Under the pieces are notes generated by a model. The model was not told where the DNA came from, ran no database searches, and saw only the letters and a program-made list of their open reading frames with translations. Below are positions 1 to 4,840 of a DNA stretch of 5,478 nt, piece after piece. Position 1 is the first letter of the stretch. Each line of letters begins with the position of its first letter. Source of the DNA: Tychonema litorale BBK16 (lineage in GTDB: Bacteria; Cyanobacteriota; Cyanobacteriia; Cyanobacteriales; Microcoleaceae); contig NZ_JAKJHX010000028.1 of NCBI RefSeq assembly GCF_021648855.1, forward strand, positions 1 to 5,478, written 5' to 3'. The translations under genes were made by a program, and so were the position numbers.

Positions 1-61
1 TTATAAAAAAGCTATTTACTTACTCTATTATACTATGACTTGCTGATAGAATCAAAAAAAT

Positions 62-90
62 TAAAGCCGGCCACTGAAGAAGGGGCTTTA
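62..90. other. Hairpin in the clpB upstream region
   Basis: TAAAGCC (62-68) pairs perfectly with GGCTTTA (84-90) around a 15-nt loop, and CC 71-72 can add pairs with GG 82-83. A run of five T lies at 99-103, nine bases beyond the stem, so it is not a classical intrinsic terminator. AAAGC (63-67) can alternatively pair with GCTTT (97-101), which would put T directly after a weak stem. It could be the remains of a terminator for a gene left of the window or part of a long leader. No gene is seen in 1-302. Confidence 0.3.
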
Positions 91-130
91 GACCCAGCTT
101 TTTGGTAACTGAATCATCAATATTTTCTCC

Positions 131-228
131 TGGTGTTTAAGAGAAGGACGGAAATACCTATCTAAAGATAGGGAACACCGATCGCCCGATCGCCACTAAC
201 TCACTACAATGACAATTATACGGGCGAT
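131..228 (+). promoter_or_regulatory. Structured leader of clpB with stacked inverted repeats
   Basis: Three exact complementary pairs lie in order. GGTGTT (132-137) pairs with AACACC (174-179). Nested inside, CCTATC (157-162) pairs with GATAGG (167-172) over a TAAA loop. Next, ATCGCCCG (181-188) pairs with CGGGCGAT (221-228) over a 32-nt loop. Only one base separates the first two stems on the 3' side, and the third starts two bases after them. Downstream, AAGCT (244-248) and AGCTT (252-256) form another small hairpin next to a GCCCCTAC-type sequence resembling common cyanobacterial interspersed repeats. No convincing -35/-10 pair and no CIRCE element (TTAGCACTC-N9-GAGTGCTAA) were found. A regulatory leader or remnants of inserted repeats are both possible. 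Confidence 0.35.
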
Positions 229-274
229 GGCTGGGAGCCCCGCAAGCTACGAGCTTTTGCCCCTACAGTATCGC

Positions 275-302
275 TTTTTTTAAATTCAGGGAATTAAAAT
301 TT
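275..302 (+). promoter_or_regulatory. AU-rich hairpin holding the clpB ribosome binding site
   Basis: TTTT (278-281) can pair with AAAA (296-299) and AATTC (283-287) with GAATT (291-295), with A282 bulged and AGG (288-290) as the loop. The stem is almost all A-U. The Shine-Dalgarno-like AGGGA (288-292), ten bases before the ATG, forms the loop and its closing pairs. A competing pairing, TAAATT (281-286) with AATTTA (298-303), would hide the first base of the start codon. A weak stem masking the SD of a heat-shock gene is the layout of simple RNA thermometers. Whether it melts at a relevant temperature is not known from sequence. Confidence 0.4.
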
Positions 303-2918
303 ATGCAACCGAATAATCCAAACCAATTTACCGAAAAAGCCTGGGAAGCCCTTACCCGTATGCCCGAATTAGGCAAAGCAGCCCAGCAACAGCAGCTAGA
401 AACCGAACACTTGATGAAAGCTTTGCTAGAACAAGAATCAGGACTTGCTAGCAGGTTATTTAACAAAGCTGGGATACCATTAGCTAAATTACGCGATCGC
501 ACCAATGAGTTTATCAGCCGCCAGCCGAAAATCTCTGGAAGCGGCGGCCAAGTCTATTTCGGTCGTTCTCTCGACACTTTGCTCGATCGGGCCGAAACTT
601 ATCGAAAAGACTATGGCGATGAATTTATCTCGATCGAACATTTCATATTAGGATACATCAAAGATGATCGCTTTGGCAAAAATCTCCTGCAAGAATTTAA
701 ACTAGATGAAGCCAAACTCAAAGATATCATTACCCAAGTCCGAGGAAACAACAAAGTGACCGATCAAAATCCAGAAGGCAAATACGAAGCGCTGGAAAAA
801 TACGGCCGAGATTTGACAGAAGCAGCGCGTCAAGGAAAACTCGATCCAGTCATCGGACGAGATGACGAAATTCGCCGCACAATTCAAATATTGAGCCGTC
901 GCACCAAGAATAACCCCGTATTAATCGGGGAACCGGGAGTAGGAAAAACTGCAATCGCCGAAGGACTCGCCCAACGAATTATTACCGGAGATGTGCCACA
1001 ATCTCTCAAAGACAGACAATTAATCAGCTTAGATATGGGCGCGTTAATTGCCGGTGCAAAATTCCGGGGAGAATTTGAAGAACGCTTGAAAGCAGTGCTC
1101 AAAGAAGTGATGGATAGCAACGGGAAAGTCATCTTATTTATCGATGAAATTCACACCGTTGTCGGTGCGGGTGCAACTCAAGGATCGATGGATGCCGGCA
1201 ACTTGCTAAAACCGATGTTAGCGAGGGGAGAATTGCGCTGTATTGGTGCTACAACTCTCGATGAATACCGCAAGTATCTGGAAAAAGATGCAGCCCTAGA
1301 ACGCCGTTTTCAACAAGTTTATGTTGACCAACCGACAGTTGAAGATACTATCTCTATTCTGCGCGGTTTGAAAGAACGCTATGAAGTTCATCACGGCGTG
1401 AAAATTTCCGACAATGCGTTAGTGGCGGCGGCTACTTTGTCAACTCGATATATTAGCGATCGCTTCCTCCCGGACAAAGCAATTGATTTAATGGACGAAG
1501 CGGCGGCTAAACTCAAAATGGAGATTACTTCCAAGCCGGAAGAACTAGACGAAATCGATCGCAAAGTTTTGCAGCTAGAAATGGAGAGACTGTCGCTGCA
1601 AAAAGAAAGCAATGCTGCATCGATCGACCGTTTGGAAAGACTGGAAAAAGACTTAGCAAATCTCAAGGAACAGCAAAGCGGTTTGAACGCGCAATGGCAA
1701 TCGGAAAAAGGTGTCATCGACAGCATTCAAAAAATAAAAGAACAGATTGATAAGGTTAACATTGAAATTCAACAAGCTGAGTTAAAATACGACCTTAACC
1801 GCGCTGCTGAGTTGAAATATGGCACGTCAACCCAGTTACAACAACAACTGAAAGAAGCTGAGCTTAAACTGACAGCAACTCAAACTATAGGTAAAACTCT
1901 GCTGCGAGAAGAGGTTACCGAATCTGACATTGCTGAGATTATTTCTAAGTGGACAGGAATTCCGATTAGCAAGTTAGTTGAATCGGAAATGGAGAAACTT
2001 CTGCACTTGGAAGATGAACTGCACAAACGGGTAATTGGGCAGGATGAAGCGGTGACGGCGGTTGCAGATGCAATTCAGCGATCGCGCGCAGGTTTAGCCG
2101 ATCCAAACCGTCCGGTTGCCAGTTTTATCTTCCTCGGCCCCACGGGTGTTGGCAAAACGGAATTGGCGAAAGCATTAGCATCTTATCTGTTCGATACCGA
2201 AGAAGCGATCGTCCGAATTGATATGTCCGAATACATGGAAAAACACGCGGTTTCGCGGTTGATTGGCGCGCCTCCGGGATACGTTGGCTATGATGAAGGT
2301 GGACAATTAACTGAGGCTGTGCGCCGCCGTCCTTACTCGGTGATTCTATTCGATGAAATCGAGAAAGCGCACCCGGATGTCTTCAATATCATGCTACAAA
2401 TTCTCGACGACGGTCGCGTTACTGATGCTCAAGGTCATACAGTAGACTTTAAGAATTCTGTGATTATTATGACATCGAATGTCGGCTCTCAATACATCTT
2501 AGATGTGGCGGGAGATGAGGAGCAAATGCGGAGTCGGGTGATGGAGGCGATGCGGGCTACTTTCCGCCCGGAATTCTTGAACCGGATTGATGAAATGATT
2601 ATTTTCCACAGTTTGACTAAGCCTGAATTACGGCAGATTGTGCAGTTGCAAGTGCAGCGTCTGGAAAAACGTTTGGGCGATCGCAAAATGTCTCTGAAAT
2701 TGTCGGAATCTGCTCTTGATTTCTTAGCAGAAATAGGCTACGACCCGGTGTATGGTGCGCGGCCTTTGAAACGGGGAATTCAGCGGGAGTTGGAAACGCA
2801 AATGGCGAAGGGTATTTTGCGGGGAGATTTTGTGGATGGGGATACGATTTTTGTGGATATTGAGAATGAAAGGTTGGCTTTTAAAAGGCTGCCCGCGCAG
2901 TTAGTGACTGCTAAATAG
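303..2918 (+). CDS. clpB: ATP-dependent disaggregase chaperone ClpB (ClpB1 type)
   Basis: Cytoplasmic Hsp100 hexamer that, with DnaK/DnaJ/GrpE, threads aggregated proteins through its pore after heat stress. The Clp N-domain occupies about residues 1-145. NBD1 has Walker A GEPGVGKT (209-216), Walker B ending D281-E282, pore residue F254 in KFRG and arginine fingers R334/R335. The coiled-coil M domain, about 410-535, includes ELKYG with Y506, equivalent to E. coli Y503. NBD2 has Walker A GPTGVGKT (612-619), Walker B ending D684-E685, pore Y660 in GYVGY, sensor-1 N726, arginine R761 and sensor-2 GAR (818-820). There is no IGF/IGL ClpP-binding loop, which fits a disaggregase rather than a protease partner. 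At 871 aa it is full length and intact. The [16 protein letters not shown] start matches cyanobacterial ClpB1 as I recall it, and AGGGA lies ten bases upstream. It appears to be transcribed alone. Confidence 0.98.
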   Translation: MQPNNPNQFTEKAWEALTRMPELGKAAQQQQLETEHLMKALLEQESGLASRLFNKAGIPLAKLRDRTNEFISRQPKISGSGGQVYFGRSLDTLLDRAETYRKDYGDEFISIEHFILGYIKDDRFGKNLLQEFKLDEAKLKDIITQVRGNNKVTDQNPEGKYEALEKYGRDLTEAARQGKLDPVIGRDDEIRRTIQILSRRTKNNPVLIGEPGVGKTAIAEGLAQRIITGDVPQSLKDRQLISLDMGALIAGAKFRGEFEERLKAVLKEVMDSNGKVILFIDEIHTVVGAGATQGSMDAGNLLKPMLARGELRCIGATTLDEYRKYLEKDAALERRFQQVYVDQPTVEDTISILRGLKERYEVHHGVKISDNALVAAATLSTRYISDRFLPDKAIDLMDEAAAKLKMEITSKPEELDEIDRKVLQLEMERLSLQKESNAASIDRLERLEKDLANLKEQQSGLNAQWQSEKGVIDSIQKIKEQIDKVNIEIQQAELKYDLNRAAELKYGTSTQLQQQLKEAELKLTATQTIGKTLLREEVTESDIAEIISKWTGIPISKLVESEMEKLLHLEDELHKRVIGQDEAVTAVADAIQRSRAGLADPNRPVASFIFLGPTGVGKTELAKALASYLFDTEEAIVRIDMSEYMEKHAVSRLIGAPPGYVGYDEGGQLTEAVRRRPYSVILFDEIEKAHPDVFNIMLQILDDGRVTDAQGHTVDFKNSVIIMTSNVGSQYILDVAGDEEQMRSRVMEAMRATFRPEFLNRIDEMIIFHSLTKPELRQIVQLQVQRLEKRLGDRKMSLKLSESALDFLAEIGYDPVYGARPLKRGIQRELETQMAKGILRGDFVDGDTIFVDIENERLAFKRLPAQLVTAK
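743..758 (+). promoter_or_regulatory. Internal ribosome binding site and GTG start inside clpB
   Basis: AGGA (743-746) stands nine bases before an in-frame GTG (756-758), codon 152, in the linker between the N-domain and NBD1 (context [13 protein letters not shown]). E. coli ClpB starts its short form at a GTG for Val149 in the corresponding linker, and Synechococcus ClpB1 also makes a shorter form of about 79 kDa. Starting here would give 720 residues lacking the N-domain. The SD and GTG are seen; use of the start is inferred from the homologues. Confidence 0.6.
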
Positions 2919-2921
2919 CTA

Positions 2922-2941
2922 ATAGACGCGGATAGACGCAG
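2922..2941. repeat. Two-copy tandem decamer ATAGACGCRG
   Basis: ATAGACGCGG (2922-2931) is followed directly by ATAGACGCAG (2932-2941), one mismatch, then AT. It begins three bases after the clpB stop codon. Similar GACGCGGAT-type repeats are scattered in many cyanobacterial intergenic spaces, so this is probably an interspersed repeat and not a site specific to clpB. Confidence 0.6.
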
Positions 2942-2951
2942 ATCAGAAATC

Positions 2952-3012
2952 AGGACACGGCAGTGCCGTTTCCCTACCATGATTAATCGTAGGGAAATGG
3001 CTGCCGTGTCCT
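2952..3012. repeat. 61-nt imperfect palindrome downstream of clpB
   Basis: AGGACACGGCAG (2952-2963) pairs perfectly with 3001-3012. A 5x3 internal loop (2964-2968 against 2998-3000) follows, then TTTCCCTAC (2969-2977) pairs perfectly with GTAGGGAAA (2989-2997) around an 11-nt loop. The 5' arm also contains a local CGGCA-G-TGCCG palindrome (2958-2968), as in the GGACACGGCA...TGCCGTGTCC repeats common in cyanobacteria. There is no T-run after it, so it is not a classical terminator, but in RNA the 21-bp stem could protect the clpB 3' end or stall polymerase. Confidence 0.75.
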
Positions 3013-3104
3013 CTATCTCATACCTGCACTTCGCTAGCATCAAGACTAAACTTCTCCGAACGGCATTCCATCAACTCTGGGCTGTGGTAAAATGATCGTA
3101 TGTA

Positions 3105-3116
3105 CAATTTAAATTG
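3105..3116. repeat. Perfect 12-bp palindrome CAATTTAAATTG
   Basis: CAATTT (3105-3110) is directly followed by its reverse complement AAATTG (3111-3116), five bases beyond the stop codon of the minus-strand 74-aa gene. With no loop it makes a poor RNA hairpin, so it could be a dimeric protein binding site or chance in AT-rich DNA. Confidence 0.3.
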
Positions 3117-3121
3117 CCGAG

Positions 3122-3346
3122 TTACTTCCGCACCATCACAGACTCAATCACAGCATTCGGATGATACTTATCGGTAATTGTTAAACTTGTATAAGGAGGT
3201 TTTGTCGCAGCATTAGCAGCTTCTCCCAGAATATTTGTACTCACACGCGCTACAGCGGTATCGGGAGTTGAAATTGCTCCCAGATAAGAGCCGATCGCCA
3301 ATAAAGCAGCTATCATTGATCCAGACAAAACTTTAACATTCAACAT
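3122..3346 (-). CDS. Small putative exported protein, 74 aa
   Basis: I do not recognise this protein. It has an N-terminal signal-like segment: a short start with K5, a hydrophobic stretch over residues 6-25 (VLSGSMIAALLAIGSYLGAI), then an AxA-type site TPDTAVA that could be cut after A33. A second small-residue site ends at A46. The remaining 28-41 residues are polar, with no cysteines and no known motif, so a small periplasmic or secreted protein is the best guess. The start is well supported: on the minus strand AGGAG (complement of 3355-3359) lies eight bases before the ATG, the best Shine-Dalgarno in the window. Its start codon overlaps that of the plus-strand membrane protein by two bases, so any promoter must lie inside that neighbour. 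A missed or chance ORF remains possible because of its length. Confidence 0.6.
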   Translation of the reverse strand: MLNVKVLSGSMIAALLAIGSYLGAISTPDTAVARVSTNILGEAANAATKPPYTSLTITDKYHPNAVIESVMVRK

Positions 3347-3533
3347 GACTAATTCTCCTAGATTTCAAATGCGACTATCTACCCGCATCTTTTGGGTTAT
3401 CCTGGGCATCACCTTGTTAGTTTGGATTCTGAGAGGTGTTGGCCTTTTGACATTCATTCCCGGTGCTGTTATTTGGATACTGATTTTGCTTTCTTTTGTT
3501 ACGGGTATACTCAGCACTGTACTGCGTAGGTAA
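3345..3533 (+). CDS. Small two-helix membrane protein, 62 aa (54 aa from Met9)
   Basis: This is a tiny membrane protein of unknown function. Two hydrophobic helices run over about residues 15-35 and 38-58, separated by a short turn around F37-P39. Positive charges sit before the first (R6, R10, R14) and at the end (R61, R62), suggesting a hairpin with both ends in the cytoplasm. From memory, proteins beginning MRLSTR...FW with a TFIPG turn are found across cyanobacteria as hypothetical proteins; this needs a search. The longest frame is given, starting at 3345. Met9 (3369) is at least as likely, since MRLSTR resembles the family start and it removes the overlap with the divergent gene. Neither start has a visible Shine-Dalgarno, which is common in cyanobacteria. 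The gene converges on the YihY-family gene across a repeat block. Confidence 0.72.
   Translation: MTNSPRFQMRLSTRIFWVILGITLLVWILRGVGLLTFIPGAVIWILILLSFVTGILSTVLRR
3355..3359 (-). promoter_or_regulatory. Shine-Dalgarno AGGAG for the 74-aa protein
   Basis: Plus-strand CTCCT reads AGGAG on the minus strand, with an 8-nt spacer (3354-3347) to the ATG at 3346-3344. It lies inside the first codons of the divergent plus-strand ORF if that starts at 3345, or in its untranslated leader if that starts at 3369. It fixes the start of the minus-strand gene. Confidence 0.65.
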
Positions 3534-3553
3534 TTTGGTATCCGGTAATAAAA

Positions 3554-3610
3554 GAAGGAAGAAGGCCCTTCGACTCCGCTCAGGGAGCGCTTCAGGAAGA
3601 AGGAAGAAGG
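3554..3610. repeat. Interspersed repeat flanked by 12-bp purine direct repeats
   Basis: The core 3566-3593 begins CCCTTCGACTCCGCTCAGGG and ends AGCGCTTC. It is a type of interspersed sequence I recall from many cyanobacterial genomes, often seen translated as PERSRR or LSGVEG in spurious proteins. It is bounded by perfect copies of GAAGGAAGAAGG at 3554-3565 and 3599-3610, and CCCT/AGGG (3566-3569/3582-3585) gives a short stem. The direct repeats could be a target duplication or growth of a GAA/GGA microsatellite. It starts about 20 bases after the stop of the small membrane protein gene. Confidence 0.65.
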
Positions 3611-3621
3611 AGCAATTATGA

Positions 3622-3635
3622 AACAACAAACAACA
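3622..3635. repeat. Two tandem AACAACA heptamers
   Basis: AACAACA occurs at 3622-3628 and 3629-3635 without a gap, followed by a degenerate AAACTCA. It is a minimal short tandem repeat with the same 7-bp period as the neighbouring arrays. Two copies alone could be chance. Confidence 0.4.
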
Positions 3636-3641
3636 AAACTC

Positions 3642-3690
3642 ATGCCAATGCCCGATGCCCGATGCCCAATGCCCAATGCCCAATGCCCAA
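3642..3690. repeat. STRR array of ATGCCCR heptamers
   Basis: A degenerate six-base unit ATGCCA (3642-3647) is followed by two copies of ATGCCCG (3648-3661) and four of ATGCCCA (3662-3689). The array stops one base before the stop codon (3693-3691) of the minus-strand YihY-family gene. Period-7 short tandemly repeated repetitive sequences of the CCCAATG/CCCCARTG kind are typical of filamentous cyanobacteria. Frames through it give the meaningless MGIGHWASGIGH protein, which should not be annotated. Confidence 0.85.
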
Positions 3691-4707
3691 TTATTTAAGT
3701 TTCATTGCTTTCCCAACAGTTACATTTAACTGAGCACCAATCAGCATCACCAAACAACAAAGATCGAGCCACAATAACAAAACAATAAAAGTGCCGATCG
3801 TTCCATAAGTCCAAGTATAATTGCCCAAATGTAAAACGTAGAAGCGAAACAAAGCTGAAATCAGCGCCCACAAAATAGCGGCAAAAACAGCGCCCGAAAA
3901 AATCGGAATGTCTCGTTGGTTTCGGCTTGGCCCGTAACGGTAAATAAAGGCAAAGGCAACTGATACAATCCCCAACGAACTCGGCCAACGCCATAGCCGC
4001 CAAACAGCTAACAGTTGCGACTCTAAAGGACAACTTGTGGCCGGGAGCAAGCAACTTTTAACATCTTTTAAATTGCAATTAGCGACAGACTCCAGCAGGC
4101 AACTCTGACGGGCAATAGCTTGTACAATTAAATCGCTAAAAAATACTACGCTAGATGCCAAAATTAATAGTATAATTGTTCCGATACTCAGGGCTAAAGA
4201 AATGAGTTTTGCTTTCAAAAAAGAGCGAGTGCGATCGGGCGGAATTTCATGGATGCGATCGAGTGCAGCCATTGCGGCACTCATTACTCCAGAAAATGCC
4301 CATATCGATGCTACAAAACTCAGGGAAAATAGTTGTTGATTTCGATATGAAAGGATTTCTTTGAGGGAACTACGAATCAAATTTCGCACGTCATCGGGTA
4401 TGACTTTGCCCAAAAGACCGGCGATTTGATAAAGTGTTGATTGCAAAGGTTCAAAAAGGGCGATCGCACATAACATAGCCAACAGCCCCGGAAATAGCGC
4501 CAGCATAGAATTGTAGGCCATTTCCGCCGATAGCCCCGGCAATCGCTGCTCTCCCGCCTTCACGCAGACTTCCCTGAGCGTGCGCCACGTCAAACACCGA
4601 CAAAAAAGCCAAAAGCGACCAAATTTATTTTTGATAGCTCTCAGCAGCTTCAAAAGCACCCTTAAACAAGCTAAAATCAGGTAACGCAACCAATAAAAAA
4701 TGTTCAT
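3691..4707 (-). CDS. YihY/virulence factor BrkB family inner-membrane protein
   Basis: This is an integral membrane protein of the BrkB family (formerly misnamed ribonuclease BN), whose molecular role is not settled. Family signatures are GLSAEMAYNSMLALFPGLLA (58-77) and, near the end, YGTIGTFIVLLLW (301-313) followed by MLIGAQLN (321-328). Six helices are visible at about 67-87, 126-148, 167-190, 240-256, 269-291 and 303-327. Charged residues at 151-167 and 257-265 put both ends inside. At 338 aa it is somewhat longer than the roughly 290 aa of E. coli YihY. The extra length is a basic, amphipathic N-terminus (1-55) and a long outer loop (191-239) with cysteines 203, 211, 219 and 226. The ATG has only a weak GAG five bases upstream. 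Heptamer repeats touch both gene ends, and the gene is divergent from the coiled-coil gene. The gene is intact. Confidence 0.9.
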   Translation of the reverse strand: MNIFYWLRYLILACLRVLLKLLRAIKNKFGRFWLFCRCLTWRTLREVCVKAGEQRLPGLSAEMAYNSMLALFPGLLAMLCAIALFEPLQSTLYQIAGLLGKVIPDDVRNLIRSSLKEILSYRNQQLFSLSFVASIWAFSGVMSAAMAALDRIHEIPPDRTRSFLKAKLISLALSIGTIILLILASSVVFFSDLIVQAIARQSCLLESVANCNLKDVKSCLLPATSCPLESQLLAVWRLWRWPSSLGIVSVAFAFIYRYGPSRNQRDIPIFSGAVFAAILWALISALFRFYVLHLGNYTWTYGTIGTFIVLLLWLDLCCLVMLIGAQLNVTVGKAMKLK

Positions 4708-4719
4708 AGCTCACATATT

Positions 4720-4740
4720 CCCAATGACCAATGACTAATG
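4720..4740. repeat. Degenerate heptamers CCCAATG-ACCAATG-ACTAATG
   Basis: Three consecutive 7-bp units (4720-4726, 4727-4733, 4734-4740) each differ from the previous by one base. The first is the rotated unit of the array at 3642-3690. They lie 13-33 bases upstream of the YihY-family start codon, inside its presumed leader, and end exactly where the palindromic element 4741-4803 begins. Confidence 0.6.
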
Positions 4741-4803
4741 GTAAGGTGCGTCGCTGTGAGATTGTCTATTTTTTGAGGGATTCTTTGTGGCGACGCACCC
4801 TAC
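4741..4803. mobile_element. 63-bp palindromic MITE-like element
   Basis: GTAAGGTGCGTCGC (4741-4754) and GCGACGCACCCTAC (4790-4803) are 14-bp inverted repeats with 13 matches, around a 35-bp AT-richer centre with no ORF. The single mismatch is A-C in plus-strand RNA but a U-G wobble in minus-strand RNA, so it folds slightly better in the minus-strand transcript (the YihY leader). GACTAA occurs on both sides (4733-4738 and 4804-4809), a possible target duplication, though two bases separate the left copy from the repeat end. GTAGGGTGCG-type palindromes are widespread in cyanobacteria. No transposase is encoded. Confidence 0.6.
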
Positions 4804-4805
4804 GA

Positions 4806-4833
4806 CTAAAATCTAAAATCTAAAATCTAAAAT
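4806..4833. repeat. Four perfect CTAAAAT heptamers before the coiled-coil gene
   Basis: CTAAAAT is repeated without error at 4806-4812, 4813-4819, 4820-4826 and 4827-4833, ending seven bases before the ATG at 4841. The array occupies the place where a Shine-Dalgarno would be, and none is present. Each unit contains TAAAAT, one base off the -10 consensus. It is a period-7 STRR with a motif unrelated to the CCCAATG family. Confidence 0.85.
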
Positions 4834-4840
4834 TAATATT

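Noticed and set aside
26..34. TATTATACT as a -10 box for clpB
   Set aside because: The -35 region (about 6-11) is A-rich and unlike TTGACA, and the spacing to clpB would be very long. A promoter cannot be called.
702..1726. Several minus-strand open frames of 61-111 codons inside clpB
   Set aside because: They are antisense shadows of a strongly conserved gene, with Ser/Leu/Ile-rich composition and no recognisable domain or ribosome binding site.
2780..3043. Minus-strand 87-codon frame across the clpB end and the palindrome
   Set aside because: Most of it is antisense to the conserved ClpB C-terminus and the rest reads through an interspersed repeat, so coding is unlikely.
3088..3093. TAAAAT as a -10 box on the plus strand
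   Set aside because: There is no -35-like hexamer 16-18 bases upstream, and any transcript would run antisense to the 74-aa gene.
3193..3199. Perfect AAGGAGG on the plus strand
   Set aside because: No ATG, GTG or TTG opening a reasonable frame follows at the proper spacing. It lies antisense in the 74-aa gene and is probably chance.
3365..3683. Two overlapping minus-strand frames (103 and 88 codons) with MGIGHRASGIG-like starts
   Set aside because: Their N-termini are translated ATGCCCR heptamers and their middles are the translated interspersed repeat, a known source of spurious proteins. The rest is antisense to the small membrane protein gene.
3642..3690. CRISPR array
   Set aside because: The units are 7 bp and contiguous, without 30-40 bp unique spacers, so this is a short tandem repeat.
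3695..4054. Minus-strand 119-codon frame inside the YihY-family gene
   Set aside because: It is an out-of-frame shadow of the gene whose real frame carries the BrkB-family signatures.
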